This document shows, in pieces, positions 1 to 6,500 of a DNA stretch of 15,168 nucleotides. The position numbers and the translations under genes are program-made. The notes under the pieces were generated by a model that ran no database searches, had not been told where the DNA came from, and saw only the letters and a program-made list of their open reading frames with translations. The stretch spans positions 1 through 15,168 of the forward strand of contig CAMNHH010000040.1 in NCBI GenBank assembly GCA_946539175.1. The letters are read 5' to 3'. The stretch is from an uncultured Clostridia bacterium (GTDB lineage: Bacteria; Bacillota; Clostridia; Oscillospirales; Oscillospiraceae). Each line of letters opens with the position of its first letter. Position 1 is the stretch's first letter.

Positions 1-20
1 CCCACCCCCCATTCAAACGG

Positions 21-45
21 CCAAAAGGGGTCATCCCCCTTTTGG
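21..45. other. Short inverted repeat near left edge
   Basis: A perfect 10-bp stem (21-30 with 36-45) closes a 5-nt loop. Neither side carries a run of T, so it is not a convincing intrinsic terminator on either strand. It may be the 3' end hairpin of a gene left of the window. Nothing else around it can be identified. Confidence 0.4.
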
Positions 46-100
46 AAATCCCCGCAGATTCGGAACGTGACTGCAATTATTCTAACAGTATATCGCTCCG

Positions 101-229
101 GTAAAACTCAGTTATTTCAACAGGGGAGGAGGACATCCTCTCGTCCGATGGAGATTGCGAAACGAAAGTTCCGTTTGATATAAAATGCAAGAAACATGCG
201 CCTTTTCAGCACGTTTCTTGCATTTTTTT
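101..229 (+). ncRNA. Possible small RNA ending at a strong terminator
   Basis: No open reading frame of note precedes the terminator at 185-229 inside the window. A weak promoter-like pair (GTGACT at 67-72, 16 bp, TATATC at 89-94) would start a transcript near position 101 and give an RNA of about 130 nt. The RNA would contain local pairings such as AAACG/CGTTT (160-176). I recognise no known RNA family. The alternative is that the terminator simply ends a gene to the left of the window, which is at least as likely. Confidence 0.15.
182..229 (+). terminator. Intrinsic terminator
   Basis: The stem pairs 185-199 with 209-223, broken by a single A/C mismatch, and closes a loop around 200-208. 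It is followed at once by seven T residues (223-229). This is a textbook rho-independent terminator on the plus strand. It isolates the SLH protein gene at 404 from any transcription entering from the left. Confidence 0.8.
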
Positions 230-291
230 CGTGAAAAATAGCGTATCAATGAAGATAAATCGCTAAAAGCTATGTGAGACATATTAACAAA

Positions 292-306
292 TGATAATAA
301 TTATTC
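292..306. promoter_or_regulatory. Fur/PerR-type operator-like inverted repeat
   Basis: The 15 bases read TGATAAT-A-ATTATTC. The Fur-family 7-1-7 consensus is TGATAAT-N-ATTATCA, so 12 of the 14 defined positions match. The site sits immediately upstream of the predicted -35 region of the SLH gene, where a metal-dependent repressor could act. The surroundings are only about 30% GC, so a chance match is a real possibility. Confidence 0.35.
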
Positions 307-315
307 CATTTATGA

Positions 316-344
316 TTGCACATCAAAGATATCTATGATACACT
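316..344 (+). promoter_or_regulatory. Weak candidate promoter of the SLH protein gene
   Basis: TTGCAC (316-321) lies 17 bp from TACACT (339-344), within the sequence TATGATACACT. Both boxes are poor matches to the vegetative consensus. An alternative pairing is TTTATG (309-314) with TATGAT (334-339) at 19 bp. A promoter is expected here because the upstream terminator blocks read-through, but the exact boxes are uncertain. Confidence 0.3.
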
Positions 345-403
345 AAAAATGCGGTTCAGTTTATCCAGTCAGTCTATCAAGAAAATGGAAAGGAAGTATA
401 AGA

Positions 404-2689
404 ATGACTAAAAGGATAATTGCCTCGGTCTTTTGCATCATTTTGCTGGTGGTTATTTGTACCACGGGTCAAAAAGTATCAGCGGACGGAAATCCGTATC
501 CTATGTACAATTGGTATGAAAACAGTGAAAGCTATCAAATCGCGTGTACTTGGTATGCATGGGAACAAGTTTATAATCAGCAAGGAATAGCTCTTCCCGC
601 TTGGGGCAATGCGGGTAATTGGTATGGTAATGCACCATCCAAAGGCTCGACTGCAAAGGTTGGATCAATAGCTTGCTGGTCAATCTCTAACAGTCCACCG
701 TATGGTCACGTAGCTTATGTCACGGGTGTTAATTCCAATGGATCAATTAATATCATTGAAGGAGGATCTAACTGGCCACAGGCTGATGAACATGGTCTTT
801 GCAGCAGAACGGTTCAGCCGGGTCAATACTGGCCAGACCAAGGTTTCATATATCCTCAAGGAAGCACTTCTGTTTCAGTAACCTTTTCATCATGGGAAAA
901 CAGCAATTATACATATATATCCGAAACCGATGCCTCAATCGGCCAGGAGATCAACGTCAGCGGCGGGACCTGTACGGACGTTGGAATGGTGCTTTATAAC
1001 TCGTCGGGCACGGAGCTTGGACGTGCGGCAAACGGCAACTATTACTACCGGGTCTATTTCAAGATCAACGAAGAGCTTGGCGTGAAGTTAAAGCCAAAAA
1101 CGACCTATAAGTATAAATTCTACGCCATCGTCAACGGAACGACCTATTGGAGTCAGATGTACTCCTTTACCACAAAATACAGAGATTACACCGTTACCTT
1201 CGACCCACAAAGCGGCAGCGTATCACCTACCAGCAAAACGGTCACATACGGTCTGACCTATGGAACCCTTCCGGATCCGAAAAGAGCCAAATACACTTTT
1301 GCAGGGTGGTATACCAAGGCTTCCGGAGGGACGAAGATCACGGCTTCGTCCACGGTGACGACAGCCGCCAACCACACACTCTACGCGCACTGGAATACGA
1401 TTTCCGTGACAGGTGTTTCGGTTTCTCCAACGTCGCTGCTGATGAAGATCGACGATACGGCAACGCTTACTGCTACAGTCAGCCCGTCAAACGCGACGAA
1501 CGCGGCTGTCACTTGGAGCAGCAGCAACACCTCCGTCGCAACAGTTGACAGCAGCGGCAAAGTGACAGCCGTTGCGAACGGAACCTGCACGATCACAGCC
1601 ACGGCCAAAGACGGCAGCGGCAAGAAGGGGACCTGCTCCGTAAAGGTCGCCCCTGCAAACTATTTGGATCTGAACGGTTTTATTGACGGAGCGAACGCCA
1701 CCAATATCAGAAACTTTGGAACTGCTGACATTTATATCAATGGTAAACTGGTAGCGAACGACGTGGGCGACTATTATACAAAGTGGCCGAACGGAACGAC
1801 TTATGAGATCAAAGATATCAAGGCTGCGACAGGCTGCACCTACAACGGCGTAACAGTAGGCTCTCTGTCCGGAACGATCAACGGCTCTCTGGTGGTGGTT
1901 CGGCTGAGCTTTTCTACCGTTTCCTCTCTCACTTTGAATAAGAGTTCCGTCAAGTTGATCGCCCATAAGAGCACAACGCTGACAGCTACCATAAAGCCTT
2001 CCAATTCTCCGACCACTACAGTCACCTGGTCAAGCTCAAACCCGAACGTAGCCACTGTGACGAGCAGCGGCAAGGTAACGGGCGTCGGGATCGGAACGGC
2101 TACGATTACCGCAAAGGCCGGCGACAAAACCGCGAAATGCGTCGTAACGGTCGAATCCATTTTTTCCGACGTGAAGCCGAGCGCTTACTATTACGACGCG
2201 GTCCTATGGGCCGTTGAGCACAATCCCCAGATAACCAGCGGATCGGGAGACGGGAAGTTCTCACCCAACGCGACATGTACCCGGGAGCAGATCGTAACCT
2301 TCCTGTGGAATGCGAACGGTAAGCCTGAGCCGTCCTCCACGACAAATCCTTTTTCTGATGTACAGTCTGGAAAATACTACTACAAGGCAGTGCTCTGGGC
2401 AGTAGAAAAAGGTATCACGGGCGGCGTAGAAAAGAATCGTTTTGGTGTGGGAGACCCCTGTACCCGCGCCCAGGCTATGACCTTCCTTTGGATCTCCCGC
2501 GGCCGTCCGGAGCCGACGACAACAACGAACCCGTTTTCTGATGTGCCGGAAAACAGCTACTACTATAAAGCAGTGCTCTGGGCGGTGAAAAAGGGAATTA
2601 CAGGAGGCATCGGGAACGGACAATTCGGTCCCAACGAGATCTGCACCCGCGCGCAGATCGTGACCTTCCTGTACAAGGCCTTCGGCTGA
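404..2689 (+). CDS. Secreted CHAP-domain protein with Ig-like and SLH repeats
   Basis: The 761-residue product is exported and held on the cell surface, where the CHAP domain probably cuts peptidoglycan as an amidase or endopeptidase. Residues 1-27 form a signal peptide ending KVSA/DG. The CHAP domain spans about 30-152, with catalytic Cys48 (in IACTWYAW), His102 (YGHVAYV) and a likely third residue Glu119. Residues 155-258 are an unassigned beta-rich segment. An InlB-type repeat covers 262-330 and ends LYAHW. Big_2 Ig-like domains lie at about 332-416 and 504-584, separated by an unrecognised segment (420-503). Three SLH repeats (586-640, 648-700, 708-761) bind secondary cell-wall polymer; their TRAE motif reads TREQ, TRAQ and TRAQ. 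The start is fixed by AAAGGAAG 7 nt upstream. GC is about 38% at 481-540 but about 60-68% in later stretches, suggesting a swapped N-terminal module. Substrate is unknown. Confidence 0.9.
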   Translation: MTKRIIASVFCIILLVVICTTGQKVSADGNPYPMYNWYENSESYQIACTWYAWEQVYNQQGIALPAWGNAGNWYGNAPSKGSTAKVGSIACWSISNSPPYGHVAYVTGVNSNGSINIIEGGSNWPQADEHGLCSRTVQPGQYWPDQGFIYPQGSTSVSVTFSSWENSNYTYISETDASIGQEINVSGGTCTDVGMVLYNSSGTELGRAANGNYYYRVYFKINEELGVKLKPKTTYKYKFYAIVNGTTYWSQMYSFTTKYRDYTVTFDPQSGSVSPTSKTVTYGLTYGTLPDPKRAKYTFAGWYTKASGGTKITASSTVTTAANHTLYAHWNTISVTGVSVSPTSLLMKIDDTATLTATVSPSNATNAAVTWSSSNTSVATVDSSGKVTAVANGTCTITATAKDGSGKKGTCSVKVAPANYLDLNGFIDGANATNIRNFGTADIYINGKLVANDVGDYYTKWPNGTTYEIKDIKAATGCTYNGVTVGSLSGTINGSLVVVRLSFSTVSSLTLNKSSVKLIAHKSTTLTATIKPSNSPTTTVTWSSSNPNVATVTSSGKVTGVGIGTATITAKAGDKTAKCVVTVESIFSDVKPSAYYYDAVLWAVEHNPQITSGSGDGKFSPNATCTREQIVTFLWNANGKPEPSSTTNPFSDVQSGKYYYKAVLWAVEKGITGGVEKNRFGVGDPCTRAQAMTFLWISRGRPEPTTTTNPFSDVPENSYYYKAVLWAVKKGITGGIGNGQFGPNEICTRAQIVTFLYKAFG
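2345..2686 (+). repeat. Two tandem SLH repeats similar at DNA level
   Basis: The second and third SLH repeats of the surface protein (2345-2503 and 2525-2686) share the pattern NPFSDV, then YYYKAVLWAV, then KGITGG, then CTRAQ. They remain recognisably alike in DNA, for example GCAGTGCTCTGGGC in both copies. This fits internal duplication. The first repeat (2159-2323) is more diverged. Confidence 0.75.
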
Positions 2690-2697
2690 GACGGATA

Positions 2698-2742
2698 AAA
2701 TGAAAGAAGTAAGAGGAAAATGTCCTCTTACTTCTTTCATTT
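2698..2742. terminator. Perfect 20-bp hairpin after the SLH protein gene
   Basis: Positions 2698-2717 pair perfectly with 2723-2742 around a 5-nt loop. One arm is almost all purine, the other almost all pyrimidine. The helix is unusually long and lacks a separate T-run: the plus strand continues AAGGATTG after the final TTT. It most likely ends the SLH gene transcript and protects its 3' end, and being symmetric it could act on both strands. Confidence 0.6.
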
Positions 2743-2747
2743 AAGGA

Positions 2748-2776
2748 TTGATTTTCTGCCGGATATGTTGTAAAAT
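2748..2776 (+). promoter_or_regulatory. Promoter of trmL (and probably pgk)
   Basis: TTGATT (2748-2753) lies 17 bp from TAAAAT (2771-2776). It falls just after the hairpin that closes the previous gene and about 36 bp before the trmL start, giving a predicted leader of about 30 nt. No comparable promoter is visible between trmL and pgk. Confidence 0.55.
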
Positions 2777-2811
2777 ATTCAAAAGAGAGCATGATTGTTA
2801 AGGAGCGTTAC

Positions 2812-3294
2812 ATGCTGAACGTTGTACTGGTGGAGCCGGAGATCCCGCAGAACACCGGCAATATCTCCCGCACCTGCGCCGCCACCGGCAGCCGCCTGCA
2901 TCTGATCAAGCCACTGGGCTTTGAGATTTCAGACCGGCAGCTGAAGCGGGCGGGGCTGGACTACTGGCACCTGCTGGATCTTCGGATCTACGAGAACCTG
3001 GAGGACTTCTTCTCCCAAAACCAGGTTCGCCAGATGCGGCTTTTTACCACGAAAGCGCCCCGGACCTACACGGAAGCGGATTACGCCGACGAGTGCTATC
3101 TCTTCTTCGGCAAGGAGACCAAGGGACTGCCCGAGGACTTCCTCTACGCCCATCCGGCGGACTGCGTGAAGCTGCCCATGATTGAGGAGGCCCGGTCGCT
3201 GAATCTCTCCAACGCCGTGGCCGTCGGCGTCTTCGAGGCCCTGCGGCAGCTGAATTTCCCCCATTTGAAGGGCTGGGGGAAGATGAAACCGTAA
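2812..3294 (+). CDS. trmL: tRNA (cytidine(34)-2'-O)-methyltransferase
   Basis: This SPOUT-family enzyme uses S-adenosylmethionine to 2'-O-methylate the wobble nucleotide of tRNA(Leu) species in the cytoplasm. From the chosen start it has 160 residues, the usual length for the family. It carries the N-terminal motif PEIPQNTGNISRTC, the mid-domain FGKETKGLP, and the C-terminal cofactor knot PMIEEARSLNLSNAVAVGV. An in-frame ATG at 2791 would add MIVKERY, but the ribosome site AAGGAG (2800-2805) lies inside that extension, 6 nt from the ATG at 2812, and known members begin near MLNVVLVEPEIPQNTGN. pgk follows after 47 bp with no terminator between, so the two are probably co-transcribed. The exact tRNA target is inferred from the family. 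Confidence 0.93.
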   Translation: MLNVVLVEPEIPQNTGNISRTCAATGSRLHLIKPLGFEISDRQLKRAGLDYWHLLDLRIYENLEDFFSQNQVRQMRLFTTKAPRTYTEADYADECYLFFGKETKGLPEDFLYAHPADCVKLPMIEEARSLNLSNAVAVGVFEALRQLNFPHLKGWGKMKP

Positions 3295-3341
3295 ACCCAT
3301 CCGCGCCTGCGGAGAAACTATATTCATCGGAGGAACATCGA

Positions 3342-4541
3342 ATGAACTACAACAAGAAAACCGTAGAAGACATCGACGTGCGGGGCAAGCGAGTCCTTTG
3401 CCGCTGCGACTTCAACGTCCCCACCAAGGAAGGCAAAATCACCTCTGACAAGCGCATTGTGGCCGCTCTGCCCACCATCAACTATCTGCGTGAGCACGGC
3501 GCCCGTGTCATCCTCTGCTCCCACATGGGCAAGCCCAAGGGCGAGTTCAAGCCCGAGCTGAGCCTGAAGGTGGTGGCCGATCGGCTCAGCGAGCTGCTGG
3601 GCGTCGAGGTCAAGATGTCCAAGGACGTGGCCGGCGAGGACGCCAAGCGCCTTGCTGCCCAGCTGAAGGACGGCGACGTGATGCTGCTGGAGAACACCCG
3701 CTTCATGAAGGGCGAGACCAAGAACGACCCCGAGCTGAGCAAGGCCCTGGCTGATCTGGCCGATATCTTCGTGAACGACGCATTCGGCAGCGCGCACCGC
3801 GCCCATTCCTCCACCGCCGGCGTGGCCGACTATCTGCCTGCCGTCTGCGGCTTCCTGATCGGCAAGGAAGTCGGCATCATGGGCAAGGCCCTGGCCGATC
3901 CCGAGCGTCCCTTCGTGGCCATCCTGGGCGGCGCCAAGGTCTCCGACAAGCTGAACGTCATCAACAACCTGCTGGAGAAGGTGGACACCCTCATCATCGG
4001 CGGCGGCATGGCCTACACCTTCCTGGCCGCCAAGGGCTACAGCGTGGGCACCTCCCTGCTGGACAGCGAGAAGATCGACTACTGCCGGGATATGATGAAG
4101 AAGGCGGAGGAGAAGGGCGTTCAGCTGCTGCTCCCCATCGACACCGTCATTGCCAAGACCTTCCCCGACCCCATCGACGGGCCTGTTGAGGTTTGCACCG
4201 TGGCCTCCGACGCCATCCCCGCCGACTGCATGGGCCTGGACATCGGTGAGAAGACCCGGGAGCTTTTCGCGGAGGCTGTCAAGTCCGCCAAGACTGTGGT
4301 CTGGAACGGCCCCATGGGCGTGTTTGAGAATCCCACCCTGGCCAAGGGCACCATTGCCGTGGCCCAGGCGCTGGCCGATTCCGATGCTGTCACCATCGTG
4401 GGCGGCGGTGACTCCGCGGCTGCCTGCGAGCAGCTGGGCTTTGCCGATCAGATCACCCACATCTCCACCGGCGGCGGCGCCTCCCTGGAGTTCCTGGAAG
4501 GTCTGGAGCTGCCCGGCATTGCCTGCCTGCAGGACAAGTAA
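3342..4541 (+). CDS. pgk: Phosphoglycerate kinase
   Basis: This enzyme transfers phosphate from 1,3-bisphosphoglycerate to ADP, the first ATP-making step of glycolysis, in the cytoplasm. The 399-residue length is typical for bacteria. Visible motifs are CDFNVP near residue 22, the substrate loop SHMGKPKGE (Lys where many families have Arg), ENTRF, VNDAFGSAHRAHSS, GGAKVSDKL, GGGMAYTFL, VWNGPMGVFE, and the nucleotide loop GGGDSAAA followed by STGGGASLE. GGAGGA (3329-3334) sits 7 nt before the ATG. Codon use is strongly C/G-ending, as expected for a highly expressed gene. It is separated here from gap and tpi, its usual neighbours, and sits behind trmL. A terminator follows directly. Confidence 0.97.
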   Translation: MNYNKKTVEDIDVRGKRVLCRCDFNVPTKEGKITSDKRIVAALPTINYLREHGARVILCSHMGKPKGEFKPELSLKVVADRLSELLGVEVKMSKDVAGEDAKRLAAQLKDGDVMLLENTRFMKGETKNDPELSKALADLADIFVNDAFGSAHRAHSSTAGVADYLPAVCGFLIGKEVGIMGKALADPERPFVAILGGAKVSDKLNVINNLLEKVDTLIIGGGMAYTFLAAKGYSVGTSLLDSEKIDYCRDMMKKAEEKGVQLLLPIDTVIAKTFPDPIDGPVEVCTVASDAIPADCMGLDIGEKTRELFAEAVKSAKTVVWNGPMGVFENPTLAKGTIAVAQALADSDAVTIVGGGDSAAACEQLGFADQITHISTGGGASLEFLEGLELPGIACLQDK

Positions 4542-4570
4542 GCTTTCTTTTCGTCAATATTCACAAAAAA

Positions 4571-4606
4571 GGCGCCCGGAATTTGGCCGGGCGCCTGCTA
4601 TTTTGT
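4571..4606 (+). terminator. Intrinsic terminator after pgk
   Basis: A 9-bp all-GC stem (4571-4579 with 4587-4595) encloses a 7-nt loop. It is preceded by six A residues (4565-4570) and followed by TGCTATTTTG. The flanking A- and T-runs suggest function mainly on the plus strand, with possible activity on the minus strand too. Confidence 0.75.
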
Positions 4607-4628
4607 TCATACTATTTTCATAACTCTA

Positions 4629-4637
4629 TGCTATAAT
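4629..4637 (+). promoter_or_regulatory. Extended -10 promoter of the CBS-domain gene
   Basis: The sequence TGCTATAAT is a perfect extended -10 element. No good -35 is seen at 16-18 bp, which extended -10 promoters can tolerate. It follows the pgk terminator and lies about 50 bp before the CBS gene start. Its position rules out the upstream ATG at 4636, which overlaps the -10 box. Confidence 0.6.
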
Positions 4638-4686
4638 GCAATCAGAGGATCCATGCGCTTCAGGACATGGGAGGAGTTATGTGATC

Positions 4687-5112
4687 ATGAACATTCTGTT
4701 TTTCCTCACGCCCAAGGCCAGCTGTGAGGTGTTGTACGACGATGAATCCGTCCGGGAGGCCTTGGAACGGATGGAGCTTTCCGGCTACGCCGCCCTGCCC
4801 ATTATCCGCAAGGAGGACGGCCTGTACCAGGGCACGCTGACCGACGGCGATCTGCTCTGGGCGCTGAAAAACCGCTGCGGCCTGGATCTGAAGGAGGCCC
4901 AGCTCACCGGCATCATGGAGATCCACCGGCGGAAGGATTACCTTCCGGTGTCCGTCTCCACCGACATGAACGACGTGCTGCAGAAGGCGCTGGATCAGAA
5001 TTTCGTCCCCGTGGTGGACGACCGGGGCTCCTTCATCGGCATCGTGACCCGGAAAAGCATCCTGGCCAATTATGTTGCGTCCCGCTGGCTGGAGCGGAAC
5101 GCGGAGAATTGA
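4687..5112 (+). CDS. Small protein with two CBS domains
   Basis: The 141-residue cytoplasmic protein is almost entirely a CBS pair (about residues 10-65 and 80-130). Such Bateman modules bind adenine nucleotides or related ligands and act as regulatory sensors. The second-strand motifs read YQGTLTDGDLLWAL and FIGIVTRKSIL. No catalytic domain is fused to it, so it must act on a partner not identifiable here. The start is open: GGGAGGAG (4669-4676) serves either GTG 4681 or ATG 4687. I chose ATG because the protein then begins MNILFFLTPK, as I recall for this family in related bacteria. It is a single-gene unit with its own promoter and terminator. Confidence 0.85.
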   Translation: MNILFFLTPKASCEVLYDDESVREALERMELSGYAALPIIRKEDGLYQGTLTDGDLLWALKNRCGLDLKEAQLTGIMEIHRRKDYLPVSVSTDMNDVLQKALDQNFVPVVDDRGSFIGIVTRKSILANYVASRWLERNAEN

Positions 5113-5122
5113 TACGGAACAG

Positions 5123-5162
5123 CAGACCCGGAGGCCCAGCGGCCTCCGGGTCTGATTTTTTT
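5123..5162 (+). terminator. Strong intrinsic terminator after the CBS gene
   Basis: A perfect 14-bp GC-rich stem (5123-5136 with 5141-5154) closes a CAGC tetraloop and is followed by A and seven T residues (5156-5162). It lies between two converging genes. On the minus strand the stem has no T-run after it, so it would stop the lipoprotein operon less efficiently. Confidence 0.9.
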
Positions 5163-5168
5163 CCCTGT

Positions 5169-6500
5169 TCAGGGCTGAAGGGTCCCGCCGCCGGCGAACC
5201 AATCCTCCCCGGGGATCAGGGGCGCGAGACTGAGCTCCTCTCCGTTTTCCCGCAGCACCACAGAACGAATATCCGGCAGGGAGCAGAGGGTGGCGATGAG
5301 GGAGCGGATCGCCTGATCTCTGGCCGTGCCCCCAGAGGGCAGGGAATCCGGGGCCAGCTCCACGGTGCAGACGCCGCTGAAGCTTTTGGCCGAAAGGGGC
5401 AGCTGCAGCCCATAGAAGGGGGCGTACAGGCCGTTCTGGGGAGAGCGGCTGTAGAGCAGCCGCAGCAGGGCGGCCTCCCTGGTGGCCCCGGACCGGGCTC
5501 TGGCCCGGACGGTTATCCGGTGCAGAAGACCGTCCCGCTGACCGGGCAGACAGAGAGTCCCGGCAAATTCGCCCAGCTCCTCCCGCACGGGACCCACCAC
5601 GGAACCGTCCAGCACCCAGGGGACGGAGAGATCCAGCAGCACGTAGGGCGACAGCCTCCGTCCCTCGGTGTAGAGCTGGACCTGGTTGATCCCGTCCAGC
5701 TCGCAGAGGGTGTTCACAACGCTGAGAACGGCCAGCAGCTCCGCCTGTTCGCCCTCCGGGCGGTTGCTGTAGAAGTCGCCGCTCAGGTCCACGGTGCAGA
5801 CGCCGCCATCCAGGCTCACGTCCAGAATGGCAGTGCCGGGCGGCAGGGCGGAGCGCAGGCCGGCGCTCTCCGGCTTCGTCAGCAGCAGCTCCAGCGCGTA
5901 TTGGGGCAGCTGGGCGGGGGACATCAGCGGTACGCTGCGCTTTTCCGGCAGCAGGAAGCTGCCCTCCGCGTCGGTGTAGTAGAGGGTCAGCTCCTGGCTT
6001 TCCGGTGCGGTGCCGCTGTCAAAGAGCAGAATATCGCTTTCCGACAGAACCAGATCCTCCAGCGTCGCGCCGCCGCGGCTGTTGACCAGGATGCGAACCT
6101 TCCGCACACCCTCCAGAGCCAGACCGGTCTTGGCCAGGCAGGCGTAGGAGAGGGCGTGACTGAATTCCTCCGGAGAGTTGGCGTTCCGGACGAGGCGGAT
6201 CTCCAGCATTCCGCCGCCCCGCTGAACGGAGACCAGATCCGTGTCATGGGAGAAGGGGGAGATCAGGTCTTCGGATTTCGGCCCCAGCAAATAGAGCTGG
6301 AAAAGCTCTGTGTCGCTGTAGAGCTCCACGCCCAGATCCCGCTGCTCCCCCCGGATCACCCCGCTGTCGGAGGAAAACGTCGTGACCGCGGTGCGATAGT
6401 AAAAGGTGACGGGCTGCAGCATGGGCTTCCGGTCGGAGGAGCTGTCGCAGGCGGACAGGAGCAGAGCCAGCGACAACAGCAAAATCAGGAATTTTTTCAT
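5169..6500 (-). CDS. GerMN-domain lipoprotein, last gene of the two-component operon
   Basis: The 443-residue product is a lipoprotein anchored on the outer face of the membrane: the signal sequence ends in the lipobox LLSAC with Cys18. Two GerMN modules are fairly clear, at about 172-281 (from LYYTDAEG to VQLYTEG) and 330-425 (ending VVLRENGEEL). Residues 30-140 show the same order of features (FYYR, a hydrophobic P-containing helix, VRKVRILV) and look like a third, degenerate copy. GerMN was named from Bacillus GerM and is also found in actinobacterial LpqB. The ATG overlaps the stop of the sensor kinase gene by 4 bp (ATGA), implying coupled translation. A role as accessory partner of the kinase's external domain is inference from this context. 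It could instead be a sporulation protein. Confidence 0.85.
   Translation of the reverse strand: MKKFLILLLSLALLLSACDSSSDRKPMLQPVTFYYRTAVTTFSSDSGVIRGEQRDLGVELYSDTELFQLYLLGPKSEDLISPFSHDTDLVSVQRGGGMLEIRLVRNANSPEEFSHALSYACLAKTGLALEGVRKVRILVNSRGGATLEDLVLSESDILLFDSGTAPESQELTLYYTDAEGSFLLPEKRSVPLMSPAQLPQYALELLLTKPESAGLRSALPPGTAILDVSLDGGVCTVDLSGDFYSNRPEGEQAELLAVLSVVNTLCELDGINQVQLYTEGRRLSPYVLLDLSVPWVLDGSVVGPVREELGEFAGTLCLPGQRDGLLHRITVRARARSGATREAALLRLLYSRSPQNGLYAPFYGLQLPLSAKSFSGVCTVELAPDSLPSGGTARDQAIRSLIATLCSLPDIRSVVLRENGEELSLAPLIPGEDWFAGGGTLQP

Larger units (their letters stand above)
230..403 (+). other. AT-rich leader region of the SLH protein gene
   Basis: This stretch lies between the terminator and the gene and contains no gene. 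Hand counts give 17/60 GC at 241-300 and 18/60 at 301-360, against about 40/60 in the housekeeping genes further right. It holds a Fur-like inverted repeat, a weak promoter and, just before the start codon, the ribosome site AAAGGAAG at 389-396. Confidence 0.6.

Noticed and set aside
2159..2686. Regularly spaced repeats considered as CRISPR or a mobile element
   Set aside because: They are in-frame SLH protein repeats of about 160-180 bp inside one coding gene, with diverged DNA and no spacer pattern.
3319..3324. TATATT before pgk as a separate pgk promoter
   Set aside because: A start 7 nt downstream would fall in or after the ribosome site at 3329-3334, and no -35 box is visible.
3324..4460. 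378-codon open frame on the minus strand across pgk
   Set aside because: It is the antisense shadow of pgk, whose product is unmistakable. The translated frame is a low-complexity Gly/His/Gln/Leu-rich sequence with no recognisable domain, as expected from GC-biased codons.
4636..4686. Upstream ATG start for the CBS-domain protein
   Set aside because: This ATG is part of the TATAAT promoter box, so it would not be in the transcript. The ribosome site at 4669-4676 lies inside the extension.
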